A stretch of DNA of 64,000 nt from contig NBAZ01000003.1 of assembly GCA_002794735.1 (NCBI GenBank), positions 1 to 64,000 of the forward strand, given 5' to 3'. Below, in pieces: positions 46,601 to 58,345 of this stretch (position 1 is its first letter; the number at the start of each line of letters is the position of its first letter). Position numbers and translations under genes: made by a program. Below the pieces are notes generated by a model. The model was not told the origin of the DNA and did not search any database. It saw only the letters and a program-made list of their open reading frames with translations. Source of the stretch: Pyrrhoderma lamaoense. Lineage: Eukaryota > Basidiomycota > Agaricomycetes > Hymenochaetales > Hymenochaetaceae.

Positions 46601-47273
46601 GTAGTTATATGTCCAAAAATTTACTTCCGATTCCTTACGTTAGGCATGGGAATCCAGAATCAGGTGCTAGTACTTACAACCTACAACATCAAGCTTTTAG
46701 AAATCCATAATTATCACTACATGTTACATAACCCAACGTCATCTCGTAATCACAACCACTACTTGCCTCGCCCCCGCCACTCAGTCCTCTATCTCCTCAC
46801 TTTCACGCAAACAAACTTAGAAACTCTAAAAACGTTGCTTCCTCGTGTATCCTCTTGAATCTTCTTCATTCCACAAGCTTAATTAACTTATCATTCTATC
46901 CTTTCTACTCGCTCTTCTTCGCGGCCGCTGTCACAACAAGCTGTAACTCATTGAAAGAAACTAAAATAAAGAGACAGAAAAGTGTTAGGAGGAAAGCTAT
47001 AAATAGAAGAAAGCGGAACCAAAACATACCTCGCCTTAGCAGATATCTGTATACGACACAGGTGCATCTACAAACCTTGTCTTATTGTCGGCATCTCAGC
47101 CATTCTCTTAAGATCTCCATCTAAACCTCGTAGTCTCATTGAAGTAATCAGTCCAAATTGATATATTTTACACATACCATACACATATACATCTAGTACT
47201 CAACTCCTAGCATCTCATCACAATCTTCATCTCATCACTTATACATAGCCTTATTTCCGCTTATCGCAGCCTC
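43698..47273. other. Gene-poor, pyrimidine-rich region
   Basis: This 3.6-kb stretch is strongly C/T-rich on the plus strand, notably 44.4-47.2 kb. It lacks any recognisable family, splice-consistent exon chain or repeat. Open frames here (such as 44862-45116 and 46855-47124) are Ser/Leu/Pro/Thr strings expected from pyrimidine-rich DNA. The left end includes the upstream region of the P450 gene. Confidence 0.45.
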
Positions 47274-47963
47274 TCACCACCAACTACTCAACGTCTTCAA
47301 CTGACCGCCACAAAACCCAATTTTAGGTCCGTCTTCCAATTCTCCAGGACCCAGCCCCACACCTAGAGGTACTAAAGGACCCAACATTACATCTGTCTCT
47401 TCAGGATCCGTCTCTGTCCCCGAACTAGGTCCATCAGGAATCTTTTCTGGTTCAGGTGACACAACGACACGAGGTGCACTAACGTGCAGTGTGGATGCTG
47501 ACATATCAAAAGCAAAGGGAATCGGTTGTACTATCACCGGCTCTGAATCAACTGCTATCTGACCACTTTCTGCGCTATCAGCCAACTCTTGATGACTCTC
47601 ACTAGCATTACTGCTAGTTAACTCTCATAGATGTCAACCCTATTACACCATCACTATATATTCTAAATCTATCAATCTGATTGAGACATACCGCAATTGA
47701 CGTTCTCCAGAATACTCCTTTTCAACTTCTATATGCTGTACTATGTGAGATGCTTGATACTCACTATCTTGACTGATCCTCATTGTAGGTATGGTTAACT
47801 GAGAATCCGTTGACAAAGCTGATTCATGGGCTTCGAAAGTGAACTGATCAGCTTGAAATGTCATTTCCCTCTCTTTAGCACCTAGATTTCTTTCTGCCTG
47901 GCTAGTTGATACCCAAGAATAAGCAATAACTTTATCTATCCAAGCGTTTGGGATAATAATCAA
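47274..47963 (-). CDS. Acidic hypothetical protein (two exons, 5' end uncertain)
   Basis: Exon 47963 to about 47695 encodes MIIIPNAWIDKVIAYSWVST and a Glu/Gln-rich segment. An intron (GTATGT ... ACTAG) leads to SNASESHQELADSAESGQ and a Pro/Glu/Thr-rich tail (SPEPEKIPDGPSSGTETD, then VPLGVGLGPGELEDGPKIGF), ending SSWW-TGA at 47274-47276. I do not recognise the family. The acidic, low-hydrophobicity composition suggests a disordered regulatory or nuclear protein. Upstream exons may be missing. Confidence 0.35.
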
Positions 47964-50683
47964 AAGAATGTATGTCTTAAACCAAAAGATTGACGGAGAG
48001 GATGTCCAAGTAGAACGAAAAAAAAATATAAAGAAAAAAAGTAGTACAAATAAGACTTCACCACTTCCCTCCTATCACGCCTTATATTCAACTCCTCTAT
48101 AAACAGAGCTTCTTGCATACAAATCAAAGCAAAGGGTTCGGTAAAGTGGACTCTGTGCATATAAAAACAAAGTTTCGTAAACAATACTTTGTGTATACAA
48201 AGTAAAAGTCCGTTTCCACTCCTCCTCCTCCTCCTCTTCTTCTTCTTTAACAAGCAATATCGATATATCAATCACAAAATACGGAAGCATGCGATACGAT
48301 AAGAATAAACTAAGGCTTACAAAAGGCTAGTTATAGCTTACTCGGCCTTACTTCGTTTCGAACCAGTTTCAAGTACAATTAAGAGATGAAAAAGAGACGA
48401 GTAAACATACATCACGACAAGAAACCCTCAAAACAAAATATGGTATTTCCGAAGGACTTTCGACAGAACTGAAAGTCACTAAGCTCTACTCAGCTTCTTG
48501 AAGTAGACCAGTCAAGATCATACAATAAACCCGGATACACATAAATCACTGTTCAATTAAAAAAAAAACATGTTAATATCAAAGATATTTATGAAGGAAT
48601 GTCACTCCTAGACGCTATCACTCATCTGTAATATCTCAGTCTATCACATCAAGCTGGCACTCGCTATCATGACTGGATCTCGAAGCGTATAGAGACAAGT
48701 TTGGCTGATTATCTTTGTACTATTGCAGAGCTTAACACATTTCGTCCTGCAGACGACCGATCAAATAATCTCAGGTCAAGATGGGTAGTACTTCCTTCTT
48801 ATACTCCATTTTCTATCTAAATCCTCTTACAAGCTAGCACTGACACTTGACACCCAAGCAAAACTGGTGGTAGGCGTGATGTGAATAAGGAAAGATTATT
48901 AAAACTCTGCTATCAATTCTCTTCTCAATTCTCTATTGTTATGAGGTATATGCCAAAGGATGTATATGTAAATCATGTTTGATATTATACACTTGGTCAT
49001 ATTCCATTTTCTTATTAGTGAGTAAATTAACATTATGATGATGGACATAGCATATTATACATATAATACTAATGATTATGTAACTCGTGTTGAGACCAGG
49101 GTCGCATTACTACACTTGCTGACTTTGGAAACCCGGGTACCCAACTGAAGACCAATTTGTATAGTACTAATACTGACTTTCACACAAATTATGAAAATCA
49201 CTCTCCGCTACTACATTCACCCTCTTCTCTCAATTTATGAGTAACTAAGCTATCGTAGTTTCCTGGGCCACAAGGGTTCTATTATCCTACCTGATTATAA
49301 CATATCCTCAGTATGAACGTAACTATATAGTAATTCTAACCACTCGCAAAGATAGGGGGCTTCCCTCCATTCCCTCCACCGAAGTTTTCAAGGGTTGAGA
49401 TAATGAAACGAAACAATGTAACACAGAGGAGACTAAGAAGTACAAACGTAATCATCTTCTCTATCCGAGCCAGTATTACTTAGTCTACGTATTCTTCCCT
49501 TTCACAATATCCAAGTCTTTCATAAAGTAAGAATTCTCGAAAGTTGTAGCAATCACTTGGAGCCACAGGTTCTAACCTGTATTAGCTTAGTAGCCGCAGG
49601 TAACAGGTCATGTACCGATTCAAAGGATCAAAAGAAGTCAGGCCCCGGAAAGGATCCTAGATCGCGGTACTGGAAAACCCAGATATTTCGAAGTGTTTGT
49701 CGTAATAAGAGATTAATAATAGAGATGGATTGCTCCCCCCACCGTGTTTTTCGGCGCTGCTAAATCATTCCATGCGTCGTGCAGGGAGACTCACCATGAA
49801 GTAAACGTTTACTAACGGCAATGATACATCGTTTCAGATTGTACTATCAGCATTCTGCACGTAAGCCAAAGTTCACATGTGGCTAGACATAAAGTCAAGT
49901 CAGTCCGTCCCCCTCTTCTCAGAGCCGTAAACACCAGATCCCGTCATTACTCCAAGAGCATGAGATCGATTAAAACTAGTAATATGATCACAAGAGAATG
50001 ATAAAAGGGCATGGTGAGGGGTAGGCCATGATGATAACATGCGCAGTCTTCCTTTTTCCTCGAACAAAGAACTTCTGAGCACAAACGTGTTTACCACGAC
50101 TAAACGGAGCAAGACGGTTCTTTCTGGGCTGTGGGTGGAGATTCATATTAAGAGGACGTTTACAGTGCTTGAGGTTCGCTCGCGAGGGTGTAAACCATTA
50201 CTTTTTTTTCGTGACTTGAACAGTGATGAGAGTCCCTCTGCGATCGTTCACATTTGACATTCCCGTGCGCAAAAAGTCCGGAGACAGCGGCGGGAGCTCT
50301 ACGACTACATCGACAACAACGATGAACCTCAACAACAATAGCGGTAAAAACAAAGTCTACAACACGCCGCCACCGACTAGCAATGTCACGAGTACGAACA
50401 AGGTCTACGGCAGCAGTGCCATGAACCAGCAAGGAAACGGGACAGCGACGATAGTGATAGAGAAGGAGAAGAAAAGACTGCCTTCACCTGGTCGGCTATT
50501 TTCCAAGCGTCCCAGTTACGTCTACGTGTCACAGCGCGCGCGTCGTCACTCGACTTACTCTCCTCGTCCTCCTCACCCCGCTCAACCCCTCCTCCTCAAC
50601 AGCAACAGCATCTTTTCGCCTCGTCAGCATCGGCTTCAGTCACAGCACTGTCAACCCCCCTCTCGCTTACTGCTCCAAAAAAG
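47964..50683. other. Gene-poor intergenic region upstream of clathrin light chain
   Basis: No conserved gene is recognised. Frames 47960-48290 on the minus strand are Lys/Arg/Glu runs produced by CTC/CTT repeats (48215-48250). A frame at 50223-50780 is open but low complexity (Ser/Thr/Asn/Pro) and runs into the clathrin light chain gene in another frame. It is probably leader sequence. Confidence 0.4.
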
Positions 50684-51764
50684 ATGGCAGATCTCCTCGG
50701 TGGCTCCTTTTCTTCTTCCGGGATGGGCGACGACATCGACCTTGACCGCGCAGCCTCTGCTTTTCCTGACATCGGCGTAGACGGGTCTGGAGACTTTGAC
50801 TTGCCCACTCCGGGGCCACTACTACTGCTCAAGCCTCTACTATTTCTTTCGACGACTTTGACGAACCATTACAGCAAAAAGTAACAGATGTAAAAGTCAC
50901 TGGTGATGACGAAATTGAACGATTTGAGGACCAGTTCCCCGATATTGGTGGTGGACCAACTGAGGTACAAACAAATTTTTATATCTTTAATATATCTTCA
51001 CGTCCAAAGAAACTAATTGCTAACACGAACTTTCAACAAATCTCTTTTCTAAAAACAATTGTTTAGATTGAAACACCAGTTGTCACACAGAATCCTACTT
51101 TCGGTGCTCCATCACCATTTCCTGCTCCACGTCCCCAGCCATCCGCTTTCACTTCAACCCCCATCTTACAGCAGCCGCTCCCCGATGAAGAAGAGCCCGA
51201 AGTCATAAAGTGAGCATATATAGCATACCACGTCACATGTAAACCTACTTGATTACTCAACTCTATTCTACTTCTTCCCAGAGAATGGCGAGAGAAACAA
51301 GCTGCAGAAATTAAAGCACGCGATGAAGCTTCTCAAGCGAGACGGCAAGAAACTATCGCGAAAGCCGAACGCTCCATAGATCAATTTTACGAAGACTATA
51401 ACGCCAAGAAGGAGAGGAATATAAAAGAAAATAAGTATGTCAAGTTCTTCCATTATCTACGCTTTGCTATTAAGTCTGGCGTATGTTATCCTTTTTCACT
51501 AAATCACTAACTCATTCTCCTTTTTCTCCTCCTCTGCTATGTTTGTATAGGCTACAGGAGCAAGAATATCTCTCCTCGTTCACCGACTCTCTTTCTGCGG
51601 GTACAACCTGGTCACGTATCTGCGATTACATTGAGCTCCATAATTCACAGAGCAAGACCCTAGCTCGCACAGGAGCAGGTACTACCGATTTGACGCGCTT
51701 CAAGGAAGTACTCTTACGTCTAAAGCGAGAAGGCGAATCCGCGCCAGGGGCTGCGGGATACTAA
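50684..51764 (+). CDS. CLC1: Clathrin light chain
   Basis: This is the regulatory subunit of the clathrin triskelion in endocytic and Golgi/endosome coat formation. The start [17 protein letters not shown] at 50684 is followed by acidic, disordered sequence, then FDDFDEPLQ and [16 protein letters not shown], the conserved clathrin light chain N-terminal block. After a Pro-rich linker ([13 protein letters not shown]) comes the heavy-chain-binding helix [17 protein letters not shown] ... [19 protein letters not shown]. The C-terminal block is [19 protein letters not shown] ... [17 protein letters not shown], ending GAAGY-TAA. Introns are about 60-100 nt. One break at 50812-50815 (GGGG) is repaired by one base. 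As this is a near-essential coat protein, error is more likely than loss. Confidence 0.92.
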
Positions 51765-52479
51765 GTAATACGGTATTATACTACGTTACTATATACTCTA
51801 TACTATATGCCTTATATACCAAGGCCTTAGACTTAAGAGAGCACACAGTACACAGGATACACAAGTTACACGCTTTTTCGTCCTACCTTACCCTTTCATA
51901 CGTTGTACCCATGCGACGCTACTCGGAGAGCTTTTCTTTGTTTTTGTTGGGGTGGAACCCCCAATACACATTCTTAAAAGTTAATTTTATTTTTTTGGAC
52001 TTAGTAAAATAGTCATCATCATATATCCCTTTTTTGTTGTCCCCCACATTTTTGTCCTTATGCGTAAGAGTCTGTCTACAGAGTCTTTAGTTGCCTACAC
52101 GTCTCAAAACTTTATAAGCCCCATCATGAATGTCATAGAAAATCATGAATTCTTGAACATAATGTGCTAGTTATGACCAATACCCGAGCTCTGATTTCGA
52201 AGTGGACACTCCGGAATTATACTAATACGTGTATTAGAAAGACCCCTTCAAAGCTATTTTTACTCAGCATGAGCAATCGAATTTCTGAATGCCGCGCGGT
52301 ACGTCACACTCACTCACACGGCGGACCCTGCAGGTTCTAAGCTCTAAGCTTTGCGATACCTCTTTTCCCAGACACCTACCTCTTGAACGGAAAGACATCT
52401 GATCGAACTGTTTCGTGTCTTGTCGACTTCTCTTACATTACCTTGACAGAAGAAGGTTTTATTTTCGTCAAATGGTAAC
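51765..52479. other. Intergenic region
   Basis: This is the 3' flank of clathrin light chain and the upstream region of the ABC transporter. It is T-rich near 51935-52040. No gene or repeat is recognised. Confidence 0.45.
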
Positions 52480-55400
52480 ATGCTTTCATGTTCAAGGACG
52501 GGTAGTACAAGTGCAAATGCCTCAGTCCGAAATGCAGCAGTGACCTTTCGTGTCGGGACACGAATAAACCTGGACCATCGTATGCAATCTTGGTCTCGGA
52601 ACCCTCCCAACTTAAGTCCTCTTGGAACAATTCTTCACTCCCTAAAAGATACTACGAAGCCGGAGCTGGACCCAGAGTCGGAGCTTTACAAGTTAACTCT
52701 CAAGCACATTTACTCAGTCATGGATTTTCATCGAATGTAATTTATGGCTCCTCGTTCTCGTCACAAAGGATACCGTGGGTCTCTAAAACCCGTTCGGTCC
52801 GAGTCCAGCTACTCGGACCCGGACCCGACTCTCGACGTCCTCTCAGTACATGGACACGGTACCGAAAACACAACGGCCTAAACCTCGTTCATACGAGGGC
52901 TTTGTCCACAGATCCTTCTTCCTCCAAGCCCCAACCCCCTTCTGAAAGCTCGAATCCCCCAAGAACACTCCCGAACTCGCACCTAAACAACCAAAGTCCT
53001 TCTCTCTTTCTCGTTTCTTACCTGCTTCTCTCCGCTCAGAAGATTCGGACACTGGTAGATCCTCATTCCGCAAGATCATCAGTCTCGCAAAACCAGAACG
53101 AAAACCGTTACTTATCGCAGTTGGATTGCTTCTCGTCTCTTCTTCTGTATCATTATCCGTACCGTTTACTATAGGAAAACTAATAGACTTTTTTGCTTCA
53201 TCTAATCCCGTAAGTACCTCCTCAGTCCTTTACAAAATAAGTTTGGCTCGTATAACAAGATTAAAATCTGTTCAATTGACGTCATCATTGGGAAATAAAT
53301 AGCAAATACCATACGGCTTAAACATATACACCGCCTCCGCTTTGCTACTAACCACTTTCACCATCGGAGCTGCAGCCAATGCCGGACGAGCATTTCTGAT
53401 GCGAACCTCAGGACAGCGTATCGTAGCCCAACTCCGTCAAAATACCTACGCCAGTGCTCTTCGCCAGGAGGTCGAACTCATAGAAAAAGGTGAAGGAGAT
53501 ATCATTAGTAGGCTGAGTGTGGACTCTAGTCTTGTCGGTGAATCGTATGTCATATTCCATTTGTTGTGAAATCGGTATTTGGCTTAGGAATGTTCATAAT
53601 ACTCGCTCGTACCCAGTCTTACACAAAATCTGAGTGATGGATTACGTGCTGTGGTGATGGCTTCTGTTGGTTGTGAGTCCGAGTCTAGCTTAACATATCA
53701 TTTACGAGCCTCTATCTAAGACTGAGAAGTAGGAGCGATGTTTTATTTATCACCACAACTGACACTACTCATGTTAACTGTCGTACCACCTGTATCCCTT
53801 GGAGCGGTAAGTTCCTCTTACCGTCACGTTTCAGTTCCTCGCTTCTCATGATTTATCTTACTTGTCGCATACACTGTATATCCCAGTTCTTCTACGGTCG
53901 ATACCTCAAGAAACTCTCAAACCGTACCCAGGAAGCTATCGGCGATATGACTAAAGTAGCTTCCGAGTCTCTCTCTGCCTTCCGGACTGTCCAAGCATTC
54001 AATGCTCAATCTCATGAAGAATCAAAGTTCAAAGTTCGGGTGGATCGGGTGCTAAATCTAGCTCGGAAAGAGGCCCTCGCTAGTGGAATATTTTTTGGTG
54101 CTACTGGGTGGAGTGGAAATGTTACTGTACTTTGTCTTTTGGGTTATGGTAAGTACTGGAAGAAAGTACCTTCTAACTTATTTAACATCAACCAAAATTA
54201 TCGTTACTAGGTGGCAACCTTGTATCCAAGGAGTCGTATCTGTCGGTGACCTGACAAGTATGCTACTGTACACTGTTTACGTCGGGAATGGGTTATCTAT
54301 GTTAACGTCAGTCTTTCTGTATCATGTTTTACTTACGCTATATATATCTCAAATAATCATATAGCTCTTTCTTCGTAAGTTCTCGGTGTTATCTAACAAC
54401 AAAATCTTCAAGCTATCAATAACGTATTCTATCAAATCTTAAACACCATCTTTCACAAAGGCAAACATAATGCGTGCAGTGGGCGCTGGCAAACGTATCT
54501 TCGATCTCCTAGAGCGTGAACCCCTCATCCCATGGCAAGGTGTTCCTGTCTCTCCAACTCGCCGAGGCACGGTTCAATTCGAGAACATATCTTTCGAGTA
54601 TCCTAGTCGCAAGGGAGTCGAAGTGTTAAAGGACTTTGAGCTGAAGCTTGAGGCCGGGGAAAGTGTCGCCATTGTGTGAGTACAGTATTACACAAGAGCC
54701 TGTAGTATCTGATATCGACCTAATGTGATTACTTGAAGTGGACAGAGTGGTAGTGGCAAATCGAGTGTTCAATCTCTTCTTCTGAGATATTACGACCCAG
54801 TTCGCGGCCGTATAACTTACGACGGTCAAGGTACGAGGAAACATCACCTAACTAATCTTTCAATGAAGTCACTGAAATTCTCCCCCTCTCTTCCTTCCAC
54901 TTTCAATCCTACGACAATAACAAAAAAATAGACATCCGCACCTTTACTCCAGACTCCTGGCGCGCCCTAATTGGTGTAGTCCCTCAAGACCCTATCCTCT
55001 TCACTGGGACCATCGCGTCCAACATTGCATATGGGAGCCCACATGTTACCCGCAAGCAAATCGAAGAAGCTGCTCGACAAGCTAATTGTGAATTCGTTTG
55101 GGGCATGCCGCATGGGTTTGACACAGAGAGTAAGTTTCTTTCTTTATTTGATTTCGGATTTTATCTGGTTCCTATTTCTCCGACACAATCTAACATTATT
55201 CATATCGTTCACATTGTTTTACAACTAATACTACAAACTCACAATTCTTCAGTTGGCAGGTTAAGTCTAAGTGGTGGACAACGGCAAAGATTAGCAATCG
55301 CTCGAGCTTTACTGAAGAAACCCGCTATTCTTGCGATGGACGAAGCGACAAGTTCTCTCGACGCTGCTTCTGAACATAGAGTATGTCTCTCACTTCTCGT

Positions 55401-56101
55401 TTCAAAAATCATTGTTTTCTCCACATATACCCCCATCTGCAATACCCAATGACTTCGCCAAACTCTACTCCCTAACCAGTCTTATTAATCCTAATAATCG
55501 CACCAAATCTCACTAATCCACATGACTTTACTACTAATACAGGTAAACGACGCAATTGACAATATTCTAAGCTCAAAACAAACGACATGCCTGATAGTGG
55601 CACACCGTCTTTCGACGATAGCTAGGGCAGAAAGGATAGTCGTTCTCGAAGGTGACCCGCTCTCACTCACTTTACTGTTTTCATCGCTGACACCCAAGTC
55701 TTTGTGATAGGTGGTAAGATCACAGAATCGGGCACGTATCGTCAGCTTGTAAGTCTTGAAATCACATCCTGTCATCTCTACCAACATATTTTCATTTATT
55801 ATCATTAACTCATATATGTTTACCCCTCCTTATCTCTTACTTCCTCTGAAAATAACTCTTCGTCCATGTGTGACTTGTATCTAACTAATCATTTCAACGA
55901 TCACAGGTCTCCCAACCAAACTCCCGCTTCAGAGTCTTAATGGCGGCCCAACTGGACAAGACAACAGCTGGTATTCTTGTTTCCGAGTCTGAATCATCGC
56001 CTAAAGCAGGTGAATCAGCCGGATCAATAGAGGATTCATCGGTTATAACTGAAGGTGAAGAGCATCCAGTCGAAGAGAAAGAAGGTGAGGTAAAGAAATA
56101 G
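52480..56101 (+). CDS. Mitochondrial ABC half-transporter (ABCB10/Mdl family)
   Basis: This inner-membrane ABC exporter resembles yeast Mdl1/Mdl2 (peptide export and stress tolerance). The N-terminus is Arg/Ser-rich as in a mitochondrial presequence, and its exact start (52480-52750) is unclear. The membrane domain follows: [20 protein letters not shown], then [39 protein letters not shown] and [20 protein letters not shown]. The ATPase domain has Walker [10 protein letters not shown] (54740-54766), Q-loop [13 protein letters not shown], signature [18 protein letters not shown] (from 55264), Walker [14 protein letters not shown] and H-loop [14 protein letters not shown]. The tail is acidic ([14 protein letters not shown]), with TAG at 56099-56101. 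There are many 50-100 nt introns. A break at 52956-52960 (C5) is repaired by one base. Confidence 0.88.
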
Positions 56102-56657
56102 TAGTAAGAGTGGTAAATGAGATAGTAAACCTAGTAAAAATAAAAAAGGTAATTAAAAGCATGAAAAATAGTGATGATCGGAACCAGAGTGTTGATAATC
56201 AACTAGTTTACTGTGGTAAGTTCCTGTGCTACACATCTTATGAAGAGATCGAGATAGATAAGCTATGAAGCTTGACTCGTTATTTATATTGATAAAAACA
56301 AATGAAATAGACGTATGAATTAGAGTATGCGATGTCACTACTGGTCTTCACAGGAATCTAGTCTTACAACTTATACTTCAACTCTATTGGTTGTATTGAC
56401 CTTCAATGGTTATCCGCTGCCTTTCAACCCACACCCAGCCAGGAAACATATGCCAATGGAAACAATTCTTACGTTTATCCAAATATGCCTACTATCCACA
56501 CGCCGGAAGCCTGATTTCTCATATCTCTCAAATATTTTATAAGTATGCCCTTGATACTGGAACTCAATGCATACTTCCCTGCAACTTCCTTTCATAGACG
56601 TAGATAATTATTTCTAGATGAATAAAGTTATCTAAAAGTCAAAAAAGAGCATGCAAA
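56102..56657. other. Intergenic region
   Basis: This is the 3' flank of the ABC transporter and possible promoter of the next gene. The sequence is AT-rich, with no recognised feature. Confidence 0.4.
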
Positions 56658-57671
56658 ATGAAGTGGGAAGCGCTGATTAGCATTAGCACAAACGAATACA
56701 ACGATATACAGAGAGTACGCAGGACTACGAGCTCCATCATCCTACTGCACTTTCTCCATATCAGAAAAATGCCTCGAGTTAGGTCTACCGCAGAAAATCA
56801 TCACGTCCAATTGCCCTATCGAAGGATGCAATTATACGGTAAAGACGGAGAATTTTCAATTGCTACCTCGGTTAGACGGCATATTAAAGTGCAACACAAG
56901 ATAAACAAGAAAGACTGCATTACAGGAGACATCAGTCATCCCCTATACACTGCTACACCGCTGAGTGTAGCATTGGCCGATCGAGGGTTCAAAATCCTCG
57001 AAAAGAGCAAATATATACGCTTTCCTCGGGTGCCAGTCTGCAGACATCCATATCCACATTAAAAGCTCCTCTGCAGCTCTCATAGAATGGGGAGCACAGA
57101 TTGGATGACAGCATGTTTTCCATCGCTACATCAGTGAGTCTATCACATCTCTCCCTTATACCATCCATGTATTCTGATGATGCATGACAGTACGATGTGC
57201 AGCAGATCAGTCCGGCCAGCTCAAGCTCGAGTACGCCATCAATTAATACCCCGAGCGAAGGTTCTACCGATTTGGAGCCTTTCAAGTTGTCATTTGAATG
57301 GCCACCATTATCAGAAGGGTGGGTTGAGAGCTGCAATCAGCAAAATAATCTGGAATCGATCCAAATTTCAATCCGTACCTCGTCACGGGACCCTCTCTTT
57401 CGTGGGACAACTCTGCCATCTTCGACCTCTCAAATTATCAGTTCACTCCAACTCTTTCCCATCACATCCCAACCAAGGCCAACTTCTATCCTCCTCTACT
57501 CTAGTCAACGATAACTCTCAGTTGACATCTCAAATCAATATACCCACACTCGATCATGCGACATACGTTGCTGGTAATAATTTCTACGATAATTACTTCG
57601 ATCCAAACACGTCTGCTAACCAGACACTGGAAGCCTATTATGCATGCTTCCCACCTCTACATAATATATGA
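56658..57671 (+). CDS. Probable C2H2 zinc-finger protein (frame-broken)
   Basis: Frames joined at one added G near 56840 (ACGGTAAAG) read CPIEGCNYTGKDGEFSIAT then SVRRHIKVQHK. This is a CX4C ... HX4H pattern that fits a C2H2 zinc finger of a DNA-binding regulator. Downstream is Ser/Pro/Thr-rich text (SPASSSSSTPSINTPSEGS, FKLSFEWPPLSEG) and a C-terminus YFDPNTSANQTLEAYYACF ending HNI-TGA. At least three frame changes are needed, so exon structure and start are approximate. An alternative reading is a decayed gene. The identification rests on one finger and the disordered regulator-like composition. Confidence 0.4.
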
Positions 57672-58345
57672 ATTACTTTCACAATGTCAATACTTTGCGT
57701 GTCTGATTACCTCCCTCTTGACTACATGCTGAGTAAATAATCCGGGAACCCATTGATCACAGAAATAACAAGTGCATCAGGGCTGAAAGGCCTTGGTGCA
57801 TGGGACTAAGCATAGATAGATGATGGTTATGTATTTCATACTTGTCCATTTCTAAAACTGAGAGAGAAAATAGAAGTGCAATCTCGAGGAGTAGACGTTA
57901 TGTCATAAACACTCGCTTTGCGTCAAATCATTACATGGCTAACAAAATTCAAACAGACAGTATGGTGTCGATAACTTGAAGTGTTCTCTTCTCGCCTTCA
58001 TCGTTTTGCCCATTTTGTTTATGTCGCATTGTGTTTTTGATTTCAATATGTCTGGTGAATCGACTAGCGGGGTGAATTAATGGACAGAGAATATTTCTCT
58101 AGTGTTTGCCAAGACTTGGATTCATAAGGTTCGGGAGAAAAATTGCACTGCTCCCTTCAGGCTCTCAGTATCTCATGAGGGTATAATATGCGCCCCCAAA
58201 ATAACGGATTAAGAGCGATGTAGCCATATAATTCGGTATTTAAGGCTAAATAAAAAATCGGCTTTGCACGGATTTCCTATTATCAATTCTCCATCTTACC
58301 TCTATCTAGCATCTCCCCTCATAATACTCATTCCACTTGATCATC
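57672..58345. other. Intergenic region
   Basis: This is the upstream region of MLKL-like copy 2. No gene or repeat is recognised. A CT-rich leader precedes the ATG at 58346. Confidence 0.4.

Noticed and set aside
47960..48290. Minus-strand Lys/Arg/Glu-rich frames
   Set aside because: They derive from a CTC/CTT simple repeat and have no splice or promoter support.
50223..50780. 185-codon open frame upstream of and overlapping clathrin light chain
   Set aside because: It is low complexity (Ser/Thr/Asn/Pro), has no family features, and overlaps the well-supported light-chain start in another frame.
56952..57010. tRNA-like signals: a GCTACAC/GTGTAGC hairpin and a GAGGGTTCAAAATCCTC T-arm-like stem
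   Set aside because: No matching acceptor stem, D-arm or anticodon arm could be arranged around them, and they fall in the candidate C2H2 coding region.
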